This document shows, piece after piece, positions 11,265-64,000 of a DNA stretch of 64,000 bases. Under the pieces are notes generated by a model. The model was not told the DNA's origin, did no database searches, and was given only the letters and a program-made list of their open reading frames with translations. Source of the DNA: Mytilisepta virgata (Eukaryota > Mollusca > Bivalvia > Mytilida > Mytilidae); NCBI GenBank assembly GCA_028015205.1, contig CM051521.1:126798614-126862613 (forward strand). The letters are read 5' to 3'. Within the stretch, counting starts at the first letter, position 1. Each line of letters opens with the position of its first letter. The position numbers and the translations under genes are program-made.

Positions 11265-12998
11265 TGAAACAAGAGGCTCTCCAGAGCCTGTATCGCTCAC
11301 CTGGAGTCTGGTTTTCATTGGACAATTAATCAACTATTTGACCAAGTTTGTTGCAATTGGTTCAACTGTTCAGGGAAAATTTATTTGACAAACAAGAGGC
11401 TCACCAGAGCCTGTATCGCTCACCTGGAGTCTGGTTTTCATTGGACAATTAATCAACTATTTGACCAAGTTTGTTGCAATTGGTTCAATTGTTCAGGGAA
11501 AATTTGTTGAAGATTTATTTTTCAAAAGGTTTAATGTTAAAATATGTTCCCTGATGGTGGTAGTCCTGGCAGGAAGTTGACAAAATTGACCAGGAATAAG
11601 GGTGAACCTTAAATAAATGTAACAAAACCCGACCTCAAATTACACAAACCAATAATTCCTAAATAGAATTTGGGATTCCCTTCAAAATTTCAGGTTAGGT
11701 AGATCTCAACATGGCAAACATTTTTCAATTTATATTTCACTTCTATCTCAAATAGTTTTGGAGATAAATGCAAAAATGTTAAAATTTTGAAAATTTGACA
11801 AAAAAAGGGCAATAACTCCTAAATGGGTTTTGGGATTTCCTTTAAAATTTCAGGGTATGTAGATCTCAACATGGCAAACATTTTTCAAATTTACATTTCA
11901 CTTCTATCTCAAATAGTTTTGGAGATAAATGACGAAAAATGTTAAATTTTGAAAATTTGAGGAAAAAAGGGCAATAACTCCTAAATGGGTTTTGGGATTT
12001 CATTTAAAATTTCAGGATATGTAGATCTCAACATGGCAAACATTTTCCAAATTTACATTTCACTTCTATCTCAAATATTTTTGGAGATAAATGACGAAAA
12101 ATGTTAAATTATGAAAATTTGACGAAAAAAGGGCAATAACTACTAAATGGGTTTTAGGATTTCCTTCAAAATTTCAGGTTAGGTAGATCTTGTCATGCTG
12201 ATCAATTTTACCTCATGTCAGATTTTTGATATCTGTAACGGTTTGTAAGTTATAAGCCAAAAACAACACATGCACCCCTATATTCTATTTTTAGCTACGA
12301 CAGCCATGTTTTATGTCAGATCAAAATAAATTGAGGATCGTTTGTAGAAGACATGTCATAGATCATTCCTATTAAGTCTCAAACCAATCGGCTCAGCGGT
12401 TTCAGAGGAGATTTTTGAATAAAAAAATTTTGAAAATTTGACAAAAAAGGGCAACAACTCCTAAATGGGCTTTGGGATTTCCTTTAAAATTTCAGGGTAG
12501 GTAGATCTCAACATGGCAAACATTTTTCAAATTTACATTTCAGTTCTATCTCAAATATTTTTGGAGATAAAGGACGAAAAATGTTAAAATTTTGAAAATT
12601 TGACGAAAAAAGGGCAATAACTCCTACATGGGTTTTGGAATTTCCTTCAAAATTTCAGGGTAGGTAGATCTTGTCATGCTGATCAATTTTATCCCATGTC
12701 AGATTTTCGATATCTGTAACGGTTTTTGAGTTATTAGCAAAAAACAGCAATTTACCCCCTATGTTCTATTTTTAGCAACAGTGGCCATGTTTTTCATCGG
12801 ATCAATATAAAATGAGGATCGTTTGTGGAGGACATGTCATATATCATTCCTATGAAGCCTCGATCCAATCTGTCCCGCCGTTTCAGAGGAGAAGATTTTT
12901 GAAAAAGTTAACGACGGACGATGGACGCCGGACGACGGACAACAACGGACGCCAAGTGATGGCAAAAGCTCACATGACCTTTTAGGCCAGGTGAGCTA
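11265..12998. repeat. long dispersed bivalve repeat with internal ~160-bp units
   Basis: It opens with two direct copies of 'acaagaggctc(t/a)ccagagcctgtatcgctcacctggagtctgg' (11269 and 11391). It then has at least five units of 'gggcaataactcctaaatgggttttgggatttcctt...aacatggcaaacattttt...ggagataaatgacg'. It ends 'gacggacgatggacgccgg...aaaagctcacatgaccttttaggccaggtgagctaa'. The start word 'cgctcacctgg' and end word 'ccaggtgagc' are inverted. No coding frame. Confidence 0.85.
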
Positions 12999-13829
12999 AT
13001 AAAAAGGCATTACCAGGATTTTGGCAAAATAAAAAGCCAGGATCACTTCAGGTGCGAAAAAATATGTAGGACCTGTGTCAATCAGGAAATTTTTTGGTTT
13101 AAATGAAACTAAAAATTAAGGTCCCAATAGCGGCCAAAAATAAAAAGAAATCCAGGACCAAAATTTCAGCAAAAATAATAGGCAGGATGAAACATTTCAT
13201 CCTATCCCCCCTAAAAATCATATGGTTGCTCCCTAAACACCTTTTATTTTTTTAGAAGATATTACATGTCAAAATGATAGCAAACCAGGTTCACTAGATT
13301 TATTTGAACAGATCATGTACGCCAATGCTAATTTCACTAGGAAAATGGTCAACAATAAAATTAAAAATTGATGAAAATAAAAAATCTTGAAAAAAAAAAT
13401 GTGCATCACCATCAAGTTATTTTTTAGATTACTTCTTTGTCCCCAGGCGTGTCAAACCAAAGACAAAAATTTGTAAGGGTGTCAAGGAATCCAATGTCTC
13501 GGCTGCTTTCGCTGTTGTCTATGTTTTCAGTGTAATAGTTGAATGTACATAATCTCCAAGTTAATTATTGATCATGAAGACGCTTCTGTCAAAGTTTGGT
13601 AAAAATTCAGGATGGTTTAAGAATTAATAATGTTTTAAAAACTACTACTGCAGACAGACTGTATGTAATGTTAACAGGAATGGGAGAAATCATTGAATAC
13701 CCTAAATACTAGATATCTCATCTTCCTAAAACAATGACCCTGTCATGTTGGCTTGGGACGTGGAGTGTCAGCAATCATCCAATATATAAATATGGAAAAT
13801 TTTCTGTCATGGAGATTTATTAAGGTTTT
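12999..13829. other. AT-rich spacer, no gene recognised
   Basis: Between two dispersed repeats. Only low-complexity sequence and short open frames; nothing recognisable on either strand. Confidence 0.5.
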
Positions 13830-14702
13830 TCAAATTTCAAATGAATTTTTCTGGTTAGAATATCTTGTATGTTTCACTTCTATTGGGCCACCAAAATTCT
13901 GTTTGAACAAGGAAGAAGACAACAGTTTGTCTTCTTCCTTGTTCAAACAGAATTTTGGTGGCCCAATAGAAGTGAAACATACAAGACAACAGCTCACCTC
14001 CAACTTAGTCCCCATGCTGGCTGCCATTTTGGATGACAGGTCAGCACCAAAGTAAAAACACTTGGTAACAAGCTCATAAGGAACATTCATTCTATGTTTG
14101 GTCTCAATCCATTCAGTGGTTCTCTAGAAGAAGATTTTTGTATGTATTGTAAAATTAAGTCCCTCCTTGGTGCCCATTTTTGGTGACAGATCGGCAGAAA
14201 AATTATAAATTTGGTACAGGACCATCATACAATCATTCAGGCATATTATCTATTCAATCTGTCAAATGGTTTCGAAGGAAAAGTTGTTTGTATGTATTTC
14301 CCATAAGGTCCTATGTTAACTATGTCCCAAGGTGGCGGCCATCTTTGATTTCCAATTGGCACCAAAATTATAATTTGGTAGAGGAACATCTTTGGAACAT
14401 TCCTGCAAAGTAGAAGATGATTTGGTCTTGTGGTTTCTGACAAGAAGATTTTTTAAATTTCAGCCAATTTAAACTCATTATTGGGCCTGGCAGCCATATT
14501 GAATATTCGATTGGAACCAAAATTACATATTCTGTAAAGGACCTTCCCTGGGACATTGCTGCCAAGTTTGGTTCCATTTGGTTCAGTGGTTTTTTAGAAG
14601 ATTGTAATGTGAAAAGTTAACAGACATATGGACAGACAACAGACGATGGATGCAAATTGATAGGAAAAGCTCACCCTGGCTTTTAGCCAGGTAAGCTAAA
14701 AA
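13830..14702. repeat. second long dispersed repeat ('ggccatctttg' family)
   Basis: Repeating units of 'ggcggccatctttgatt...gcaccaaaattata...ttggtagaggaacat...tgcc(a/g)aagt...' end with 'ggacagacaacagacgatggatgcaaattgataggaaaagctcaccctggcttttagccaggtaagctaa'. Same 3' end design as 11.3-13.0 and 55.4-56.8 kb, but different body. Several short open frames are by-products. Confidence 0.75.
13863..13986. repeat. perfect palindrome, 60-bp arms, 4-bp spacer
   Basis: The left arm 13863-13922 (tcttgtatgtttcacttc... to ...gaagaagacaa) and right arm 13927-13986 are exact reverse complements, separated by cagt. The word 'ggccaccaaaatt' inside resembles the surrounding repeat body, suggesting snap-back duplication of part of that repeat. 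Two open frames on opposite strands here give the same peptide because of the palindrome. Confidence 0.95.
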
Positions 14703-15837
14703 GCAATTTTAACTTCTGTAGGAGCATTTCCTACTGAAAAGTCGAATTTAGCTGACTTAACACACAAATCATGACTTTTGAAGATTAGGCATCTAGTTGA
14801 CAGAAAACATGAATGAAGATACCTGTCATACTCAAATGTCTATAGAAACAGAAAAAGAGATAGCATCTTATTTTGGCAAGAATATAAAAGGACAGTATCC
14901 TATGAGCATAAGGGCATTATCTCCAGTCAGCAACAGTAGTTTCAGAAAAAACAAGAAAACATCATAGATTAAAAAATGTCAATGTGGCTCCAGTAAGTCC
15001 TTTACCAATACCATCTGTATGTAAGATATATGTAATATCTCATAAACAAAGCCTTTCTGACAATGTTGATGAATAAGATACATCAGTGTGGTTTCACCTG
15101 TTTTCATGTAGTAATTACCACCTGAGGCTCTTTATCATAAAATACAACTTGAGAATTGAATGTAAGCACAACTCCTGATTGTGAAACAAATTAAAAGTCA
15201 AAGGTCTTATTAAATAGAACACTGTATAATGTAATAGTTATCTGATATTGCAAAAGATATCTAGAAAACTTACTGCTGAAAAAGCAGTGGTTTTCCAACT
15301 TTATTTCAAAAGGTGTCTGTGCCTTTCCATTCATCAAAATAATTAACAAATCAGGAAATTTATAGCCTTAACCAGTAACATGGTCTATACAGAAATCTTC
15401 AGATGATAATACCATATTATTGATTAGATATTACCTGTATTTAGTATTTACTCTATCTAATACAGTATTAAATCCATCCAATCTGTCATGTAATGATGTT
15501 ATATATTTGTATTGATTCACTTAAAATCTGTTTTCAAGACAAGCAAATATGTTCCGGAATTACCGTTTATGGCTACATATGGGTGATATTGTTAAATCAA
15601 ATCTAATGAGATTGTTTAACCGATTACAACAGACTCAAGAATCCATGAATATGCCCTTTTCTCATGTACAGCTTGGGCCATAGTAGAATCCTCTCTCATG
15701 TTATGAATTGATTAATATTATATAAGGTATTATTTAAGTTATTATAAACATATTATCTTCAAGTTATGCCTTTATTTATATTGAGGAATTTGAAAGCAAT
15801 CATTTATTTCTGTGTGAAAATGCAGATCACTAATATA
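14703..15837. other. AT-rich region, no gene recognised
   Basis: No exon, RNA gene or repeat I can support. No candidate for the missing SMG1 exons was seen on the minus strand. Confidence 0.5.
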
Positions 15838-16043
15838 CTGTAAATTCGGAAATTATTGTGATGTTTTTATTATTGCGAAAAATGTGACAGGGTTGTAATC
15901 GCAATAATTTAAATTCGTATTTTGGAATTTTTTGTATGAATGAAGCAGGATTTTTCTCAATATTGCAAAAATTAAAATCTCATTTTGGTCTAAAATGACA
16001 AAATCGCAAAAATAAATACACGCAATAATTTCTGAATTTACAG
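15838..16043. mobile_element. TA-flanked palindromic MITE, copy 1 (206 bp)
   Basis: Terminal inverted repeats 'ctgtaaattcggaaattattgtg' and 'cgcaataatttctgaatttacag', flanked by ta on both sides. Internal 'attattgcgaaaaatg(t/c)gacagggttgt' is shared with copy 2 at 27.2 kb. A TA duplication fits Tc1/mariner-type mobilisation (inference). Confidence 0.85.
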
Positions 16044-18202
16044 TATCAGTTGTGCTGAAAAAGGGCTTACAAATGTCCATCCATATTATTGACCCAACTG
16101 AAGCATTCTTTACTCCCAAATTATCCAACAAAATTCTCGTTGGGCCAAGTGATTGTTTATGTTATTACGGTATCTGTTAAATTTCCTTGCCTGTGATTTT
16201 TGTGTAATTTATTGTCAATTAATAAAATTGATTGATTGATTGATTGATTGGTTGCATCCATTGGCAAATATTTTGTGCTTCTTCAGGACGAGAACCAGTT
16301 TAATAAATTATCAAACACAATTCAAATAGGAGTGCTTTCTATCCGATATGGGGGTGCATTAAGTTTTTTAAATGCTTTTATCCTCACAATTCCTTTCCTG
16401 TAGCCATCCTTTTTCTCAACCTCTTGACATAATATTTTGAGTTGTGAGAAGCCATACTGTTGTGATTTGATAATTGTCATTTAGTGCTTTTTTGAAGTAA
16501 CAAACAACACATGTAATTAAAGCTTTTTAGGGATCATTCGTACCTTGGGACAGTCGGAACATCGACCTTTCTTTACATGGTTAAGTAAAGGACGACGATG
16601 TTCCGATTGACTTGAGGCTCTCAATGGGTATTTAATCATAGTATTTAGACAAACTCTGCCAGTCATATTGGAGAATTTTGAAAGCAAGATTTGGGGAATT
16701 TTGGGAAAATTATTGCCTTTTTGGCATTGGGAAACATCCAATTTTCGGCTATAATTCATATGTAGAAAATTCACTGAAAAGGCAGGTGTAAGATGGAAAT
16801 TAACATGCATAATATCTCAATAATTTTATATAATTGTTTATTATACTGGTATTTGATATCAATTGTCAGATATTTTAGCACTGATAATTTCTTTGGATAA
16901 GTTTCAATGAATTGCAATAATAATCATTATTTTTGACAATAATTTTGCCATTTTTTCTATTTCTAAGCCAAGAATTATTGACTGGTCAACAGCTTCCATT
17001 ACCAGTCAATAGTTTTCACTACTGTACACCTGGCTATACACTTTTGGTAAAAAATTAAAAAAAAAAAAAAAACACTGACTACATATTCATGAAATAATAA
17101 GTTTATTGACCCCTTGATATCCATTATTGCCTTAGGTGTACCTGAGAGCAATAGTTTGTACCGCGAAGAAAATAATTTACAATTCCCCTCATACCCATTC
17201 AATAAGTATATTAACTATTTCTTGGACATGCATATTCTAAAACTATTTTCATTTGCAGCAACTTTTTCACCATGAAAATATTTGAAGGCAGTCACAATTT
17301 TTACTTACATTTATTGGTATCCCAAGAAAAATAATGAACTGACAGTGACAGAGCCTTAAATTCAATAGTTAATCAAGCATGAAATGAAGGTCATGCTGTC
17401 TCATATTTTGCTGATCTGTGTTGAATTAAAATAGACAACTGTAGTTGTAAAATATCAATTACATATCATCATTCGCTTTTGACAAATGGACTACAATGCA
17501 AAAATGTAACCAAAGTCACTAAAGACTAAAATGTAGGTTATGGTGACTCAGGTCTGGTTATTTGTGTTGTACTTTATAAAGATGACTGTAGCTGTGAAAT
17601 ATCATTTACATATCAACAGGAATTCTTCAATAATATACCTAAATGCAAAAATTTAACCAAAGTGACTCAAGCATAAAATTTAAGTTGTAATGACCCGAAA
17701 CTTGCTAAGTTATTTTGTAATACTATGGATTCATTATTATTTGTTGTCTACCAGTAAACCACAAATTTAAATATCCAACAAAATATAATATTTTTACTTT
17801 ACCACGGAGTTTTGATTTACCTATGAACAATTGCGTTTTCACAGCATGTAGTTGGATACTGACTTATGATGAGTCAGCTATATCCACAGAGGATACAGTG
17901 TTTCATGTAATTTTGTCTTTGGTAACATATAAACACTCAATTTTCTTTAAAAATATTTTGACTGTAAATTGTTGCGAAATTCACTTCTGACTTTTTTTTA
18001 TTCCAACATTCAAGAAAATTAAAGAACCTTTGTGAGCACGCTCACATACCCCACGTCTTCATATTGTCACTGGAGAAACAAAATCTCACTTCACAAGTAA
18101 AATGAACACAATCAAATGCTTACCTTCACATATTTATCCTAATTTGAATGGCAGCATGTTGGGAAATTTAAATTCCAAGCGAGAGGAGTCAACAGTAATA
18201 GT
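16044..18202. other. AT-rich region with (gatt)n and dispersed-repeat fragments
   Basis: Holds a (gatt)5 microsatellite at 16231-16250, a small hairpin 'tcggaacatcg...cgatgttccga' (~16552-16608), a short inverted repeat 'attgactggt/accagtcaat' (~16977-17010), and from ~17380 fragments of the 'aaaaa(t/c)ttaaccaaagt(c/g)actcaagcat' family. No gene recognised. Confidence 0.55.
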
Positions 18203-18901
18203 ATAGTGAGGCAAATAAGTTCAAAGGGGTGTAACTCCTAGAAAAAAAATTGAATCGTAATTTCCTGTCGATTTGCACATCTATGTAGTATGTCCTTATT
18301 ATCTGAAAAGGTTTCATGAAATTCTGTTGTGTGGTTTCAGAGGAGTTGCGATGACAAACTGTTGCAGTAGTACATTAAAGGAAATAAGTTCAAAGGGCCG
18401 TAACTCCTAGAAAAAAAATTGAATCACAATTTCCTGTCGATATGCACATCTACATAGTATGTCCTTATTATCTGAAAAGGTTTCATGAAATTCTGTTGTG
18501 TGGTTTGAGAGGAGTTGCGATGACAAACTGTTGCAGTAGTACATTAAAGTAAATCAGTTCAAAGGGGCGTAACTCCTAGAAAAAAAAAATTGAATCGTAA
18601 TTTCCTGTCGATATGCACATCTACGTAGTATGTCCTTATTATCTGAAAAGGTTTCATGAAATTCTGTTGTGTGGTTTGAGAGGAGTTGCGATGACAAACT
18701 GTTGCAGTAGTACATTAAAGTAAATAAGTTCAAAGGGGTGTAACTCCTAGAAAAAAAATTGAATCGCAATTTCCTGTCGATATGCACAACTACATAGTAT
18801 GTCCTTATTATCTAAAAAGGTTTCGTGAAATTCTGTTGTGTGGTTTGAGAGGAGTTGCGATGACAAGAAACAGGACTGACGGACTGACGGACAGACGGAC
18901 A

Positions 18902-18951
<50 letters not shown>

Positions 18952-18952
18952 A
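18203..18952. repeat. ~175-bp tandem repeat, ~4 copies, ending 'gtggggtata'
   Basis: Each unit holds 'gttcaaaggg(g/c)(c/t)gtaactcctagaaaaaaa', 'tttcctgtcgat(t/a)tgcacatcta', 'ctgaaaaggtttcatgaaattctgttgtg' and 'aggagttgcgatgacaaactgttgcagtagtacattaaag'. The array ends 'gactgacggacagacggacaggtcaaaaacattataccctccgcaactcgttgcgtggggtata'. A fragment of the same end occurs at 31.14-31.37 kb. Confidence 0.9.
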
Positions 18953-20535
18953 ATCCTAATTAGGTCTAAGACTTTCTCATAAATTACAGTAAAAACATCT
19001 TGCCAAAAGATAAATAAAGCAGAAATTATTGATCGTAATTGGATTAAAAATACATTGTATGTATGCCCCAAGGTATTAGGTGACAAGTGATTGCAATTTT
19101 GTCAGTATACATTTCACACCTGATTAACCTAAGAAGTAAATAGTTGCGGATTTTGATAATCTTGTTTAATTCATGACAAGCTTTGTTCCGTTACAAATTT
19201 AAAGGATCTGTTTGTTAGACTTTTGTTTAATAAGTGCTAAAAATCAGTACTTTACTGTACAATATCAAAGTCTGATCGGCACGTTTTGTCGCAGTATTTT
19301 CATGATATTTGATGTGCCAAGCCACGAATTTAAGTATTTCAACAACTATTTATATTTTTTTTCTAAGCCAGCAATCCACCAATTTACGTATCCCACGAAA
19401 TGCATTTTTTGTCTATCCAAGAAAATAAATGAATCCACAATATATAAATTTACTGTAGCTGTTAAGTAGCATTATTGTATTGCAATAGGCTCTTTAAAAA
19501 TACCCCTAAATGCAAAAATTAAACCAGTCACTCAAGCATAAAATGTACGTCATGGTGACTCAAATGTTGCTGATTTTTGTTGTTCTATATAAGATATCAT
19601 TGTTGAAAATCAATAGATTTTTAAGAATAGGACCTAATGCAAAAACTTGAGTCATTCAAGCATGCAATGTAGGTGATAATGACCAAACTGTCGGAGAAAT
19701 CCATTATATGATGTAAGAGGATAATACTAATCAGGTAGCACTGACAAAACACAATGGATTCCTAGGATATGAAATTAAATGCAAAACTTTATAAAAGAGT
19801 CCCTCATGCGTGTAATATAGGTCAAAGTGACCCAAAGGTATTGAACTGTGTTCAGTGTCATAAGGGGATTTTAGTGATATAATGTCATTGATGTATCTCA
19901 ATGTGTTTCTGAGAAATGGACCTAAATGCAAAAACTTAACCAAAACAGACAAACAGACATATAGACAAGTGACAGACAAGGTTAAATCTATATGCCCTAC
20001 CCAAATAAACAGAAGGGGAAATGGAAGAAAAAAAAACAACCAAAAAACAAATACAAAAACAAACAAAAACTTAGTGGTGAAAAAAATTGATGGTTAAAAA
20101 TTTATCAACATTGTTTATCTTATTAAAGCCTTTCATCTTTACCTTGTTTCAGTTTCTATCACATTTGTCATTACCCTTAACCAGAGTTATGTTTTGTTAA
20201 TTTGAGACAAATTCAATAAATTAGCTAATTATAGTTTTAATGAATGGTTGTGATTGAATGGAACTATTTTAAATTTAAATCTGTTAATGCTTATTAGAAT
20301 TTTACTTCTCATTTTTATTAAACAAAGAGACTCCAAGGAACCTGAACAGCTCACCAGGATTCAAACTGACAATTAACGGCCGTAAAAGCAGTAACTGAAA
20401 GGCTAATTGGTTGATTATTGGGATCAATGGACATTCTTTTATATTGGATCATCCACACGTGAATATCACTGTTGCCAACATTTGTTTAAAATGGATCAAG
20501 TTTTACAGAAGAAGACTTTATGCATTGTTGGCCAC
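18953..20535. other. dispersed-repeat-derived DNA, no gene recognised
   Basis: 19490-20000 contains degraded copies of the 'tgcaaaaacttaaccaaa...gactcaagcat(g/a)(a/c)aatgtagg(t/g)' family. ~20330-20370 has a remnant of the 'gctcaccagg' repeat. No coding gene or RNA gene is supported. Confidence 0.5.
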
Positions 20536-20815
20536 CTTAGGGGGTCATCCATAATTGTCAATATTTTACACAAGTTTACAAAATGCACACTGGGGAGGAT
20601 GATGTTTCCAATGCAACATTTTTAGTGTATGCTTTAATAAATAGGTATAAATACATGCTAGTGGCATTTATAGAATTCATGATGCTGACAAAGTTCTGAA
20701 CAGTATATAAGGTGACAAAAAGCCAACAAACGGCAAATCACTGGACCATGTCAACCTGGACTTGGCAAGGGATGTAACAAAGTCTATAGATCCTCTTTCC
20801 AAGTAAGGACTGGTA
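20536..20815. mobile_element. dispersed element, copy 1 (partner at 42.8 kb)
   Basis: It starts 'gggtcatccataattgtcaa'. Its inner part (20680-20812) is the reverse complement of 42960-43100, while the starting word is in the same orientation in both. This suits an element with inverted ends present in opposite orientations. Borders are not defined. Confidence 0.5.
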
Positions 20816-63805
<42,990 letters not shown>

Positions 63806-64000
63806 CTGTTATATAGAAAATAGTCTCTTATATTCTTTATCAACATGTATGTAAATTTATGGGTTATTATACGTTAAATAGAAATACAATATATAGTATA
63901 TAGAATTTTACCAGTCTTAGTAATAGGTAGAATAGTATATAGAATTTTACCAGTCTTAGTAACAGGTAGAAAAATGAGACATTTCCTTTACATTACCTAA
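63806..64000 (-). other. SMG1 intron at window edge, with 39-bp duplication
   Basis: 'agtatatagaattttaccagtcttagtaa(t/c)aggtaga' occurs twice in tandem (~63894-63970). Upstream SMG1 exons must lie beyond position 64000. Confidence 0.7.

Noticed and set aside
13753..14090. Two opposite-strand open frames sharing the peptide CFTSIGPPKFCLNKEED
   Set aside because: The shared peptide is caused by the perfect palindrome; not a gene pair.
16517..16810. 97-codon minus-strand frame with several Cys and basic residues
   Set aside because: Considered as a missing SMG1 or zinc-binding exon, but no family match and no good splice borders; it overlaps a short hairpin.
20690..20815. Candidate next SMG1 exon after exon 47
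   Set aside because: The stretch looked exon-like by composition, but it is a copy of the dispersed element at 42.96-43.10 kb and encodes nothing like the kinase C-lobe.

Overview
The window looks like AT-rich nuclear DNA of a bivalve mollusc, most likely a mussel (Mytilidae). I infer this from three things: a gene with many short GT-AG exons; tRNA-derived SINEs whose tail reads as the 'GCTGAAAACGGCGTAAAACCCCAAC' type I recall from molluscs; and dispersed repeats I recall as typical of bivalves (the 'gcctgtatcgctcacctgg', 'gacggacgg...gtggggtata' and 'ttgctattgcgcaatactgtgcaattgaag' families). The genus is recalled, not searched. No prokaryotic gene organisation is present.

Two genes can be supported, both on the minus strand. 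(1) SMG1, the PI3K-related kinase that phosphorylates UPF1 in nonsense-mediated mRNA decay, runs from about 63.8 kb down to 21.6 kb. I reconstructed 47 consecutive exons (6,695 nt, 2,231 codons). All have GT-AG borders, and the reading phase closes across every junction. They run from a conserved block near the N-terminus through the HEAT-like solenoid, FAT region, FRB-like segment and most of the kinase domain, ending in the activation loop. The start codon lies to the right of the window. The kinase C-lobe, the long C-terminal insertion and FATC are not found in the remaining 21.6 kb. (2) An intronless class A (rhodopsin-like) GPCR of 347 residues lies at 9.3-10.3 kb, downstream of the last visible SMG1 exon and possibly inside an SMG1 intron.

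Layout: 0-5 kb, stacked bivalve repeats, including a composite element at 1.95-3.93 kb. 5-7.8 kb, unannotated AT-rich DNA. 7.8-9.0 kb, two minisatellites interrupted by a hAT-like element. 9.3-10.3 kb, the GPCR. 11.3-14.7 kb, two long dispersed repeats, the second carrying a perfect 60-bp-arm palindrome. 15-21.6 kb, repeats and MITEs. 21.6-63.8 kb, SMG1, whose introns hold a 13-copy 51-bp minisatellite, MITEs, three SINEs, a duplicated 1.1-kb promoter-like cassette, several TIR elements and a 22-bp minisatellite.

The most interesting signals are in SMG1: micro-tandem duplications that multiply splice sites (four donors after exon 30, three acceptors before exon 29, a copied 3' end of exon 39), and a duplicated cassette with donor and promoter-like motifs just upstream of an exon that begins with an in-frame ATG in a strong context, at the start of the kinase domain. 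I saw no evidence of a wholly new multi-gene system.
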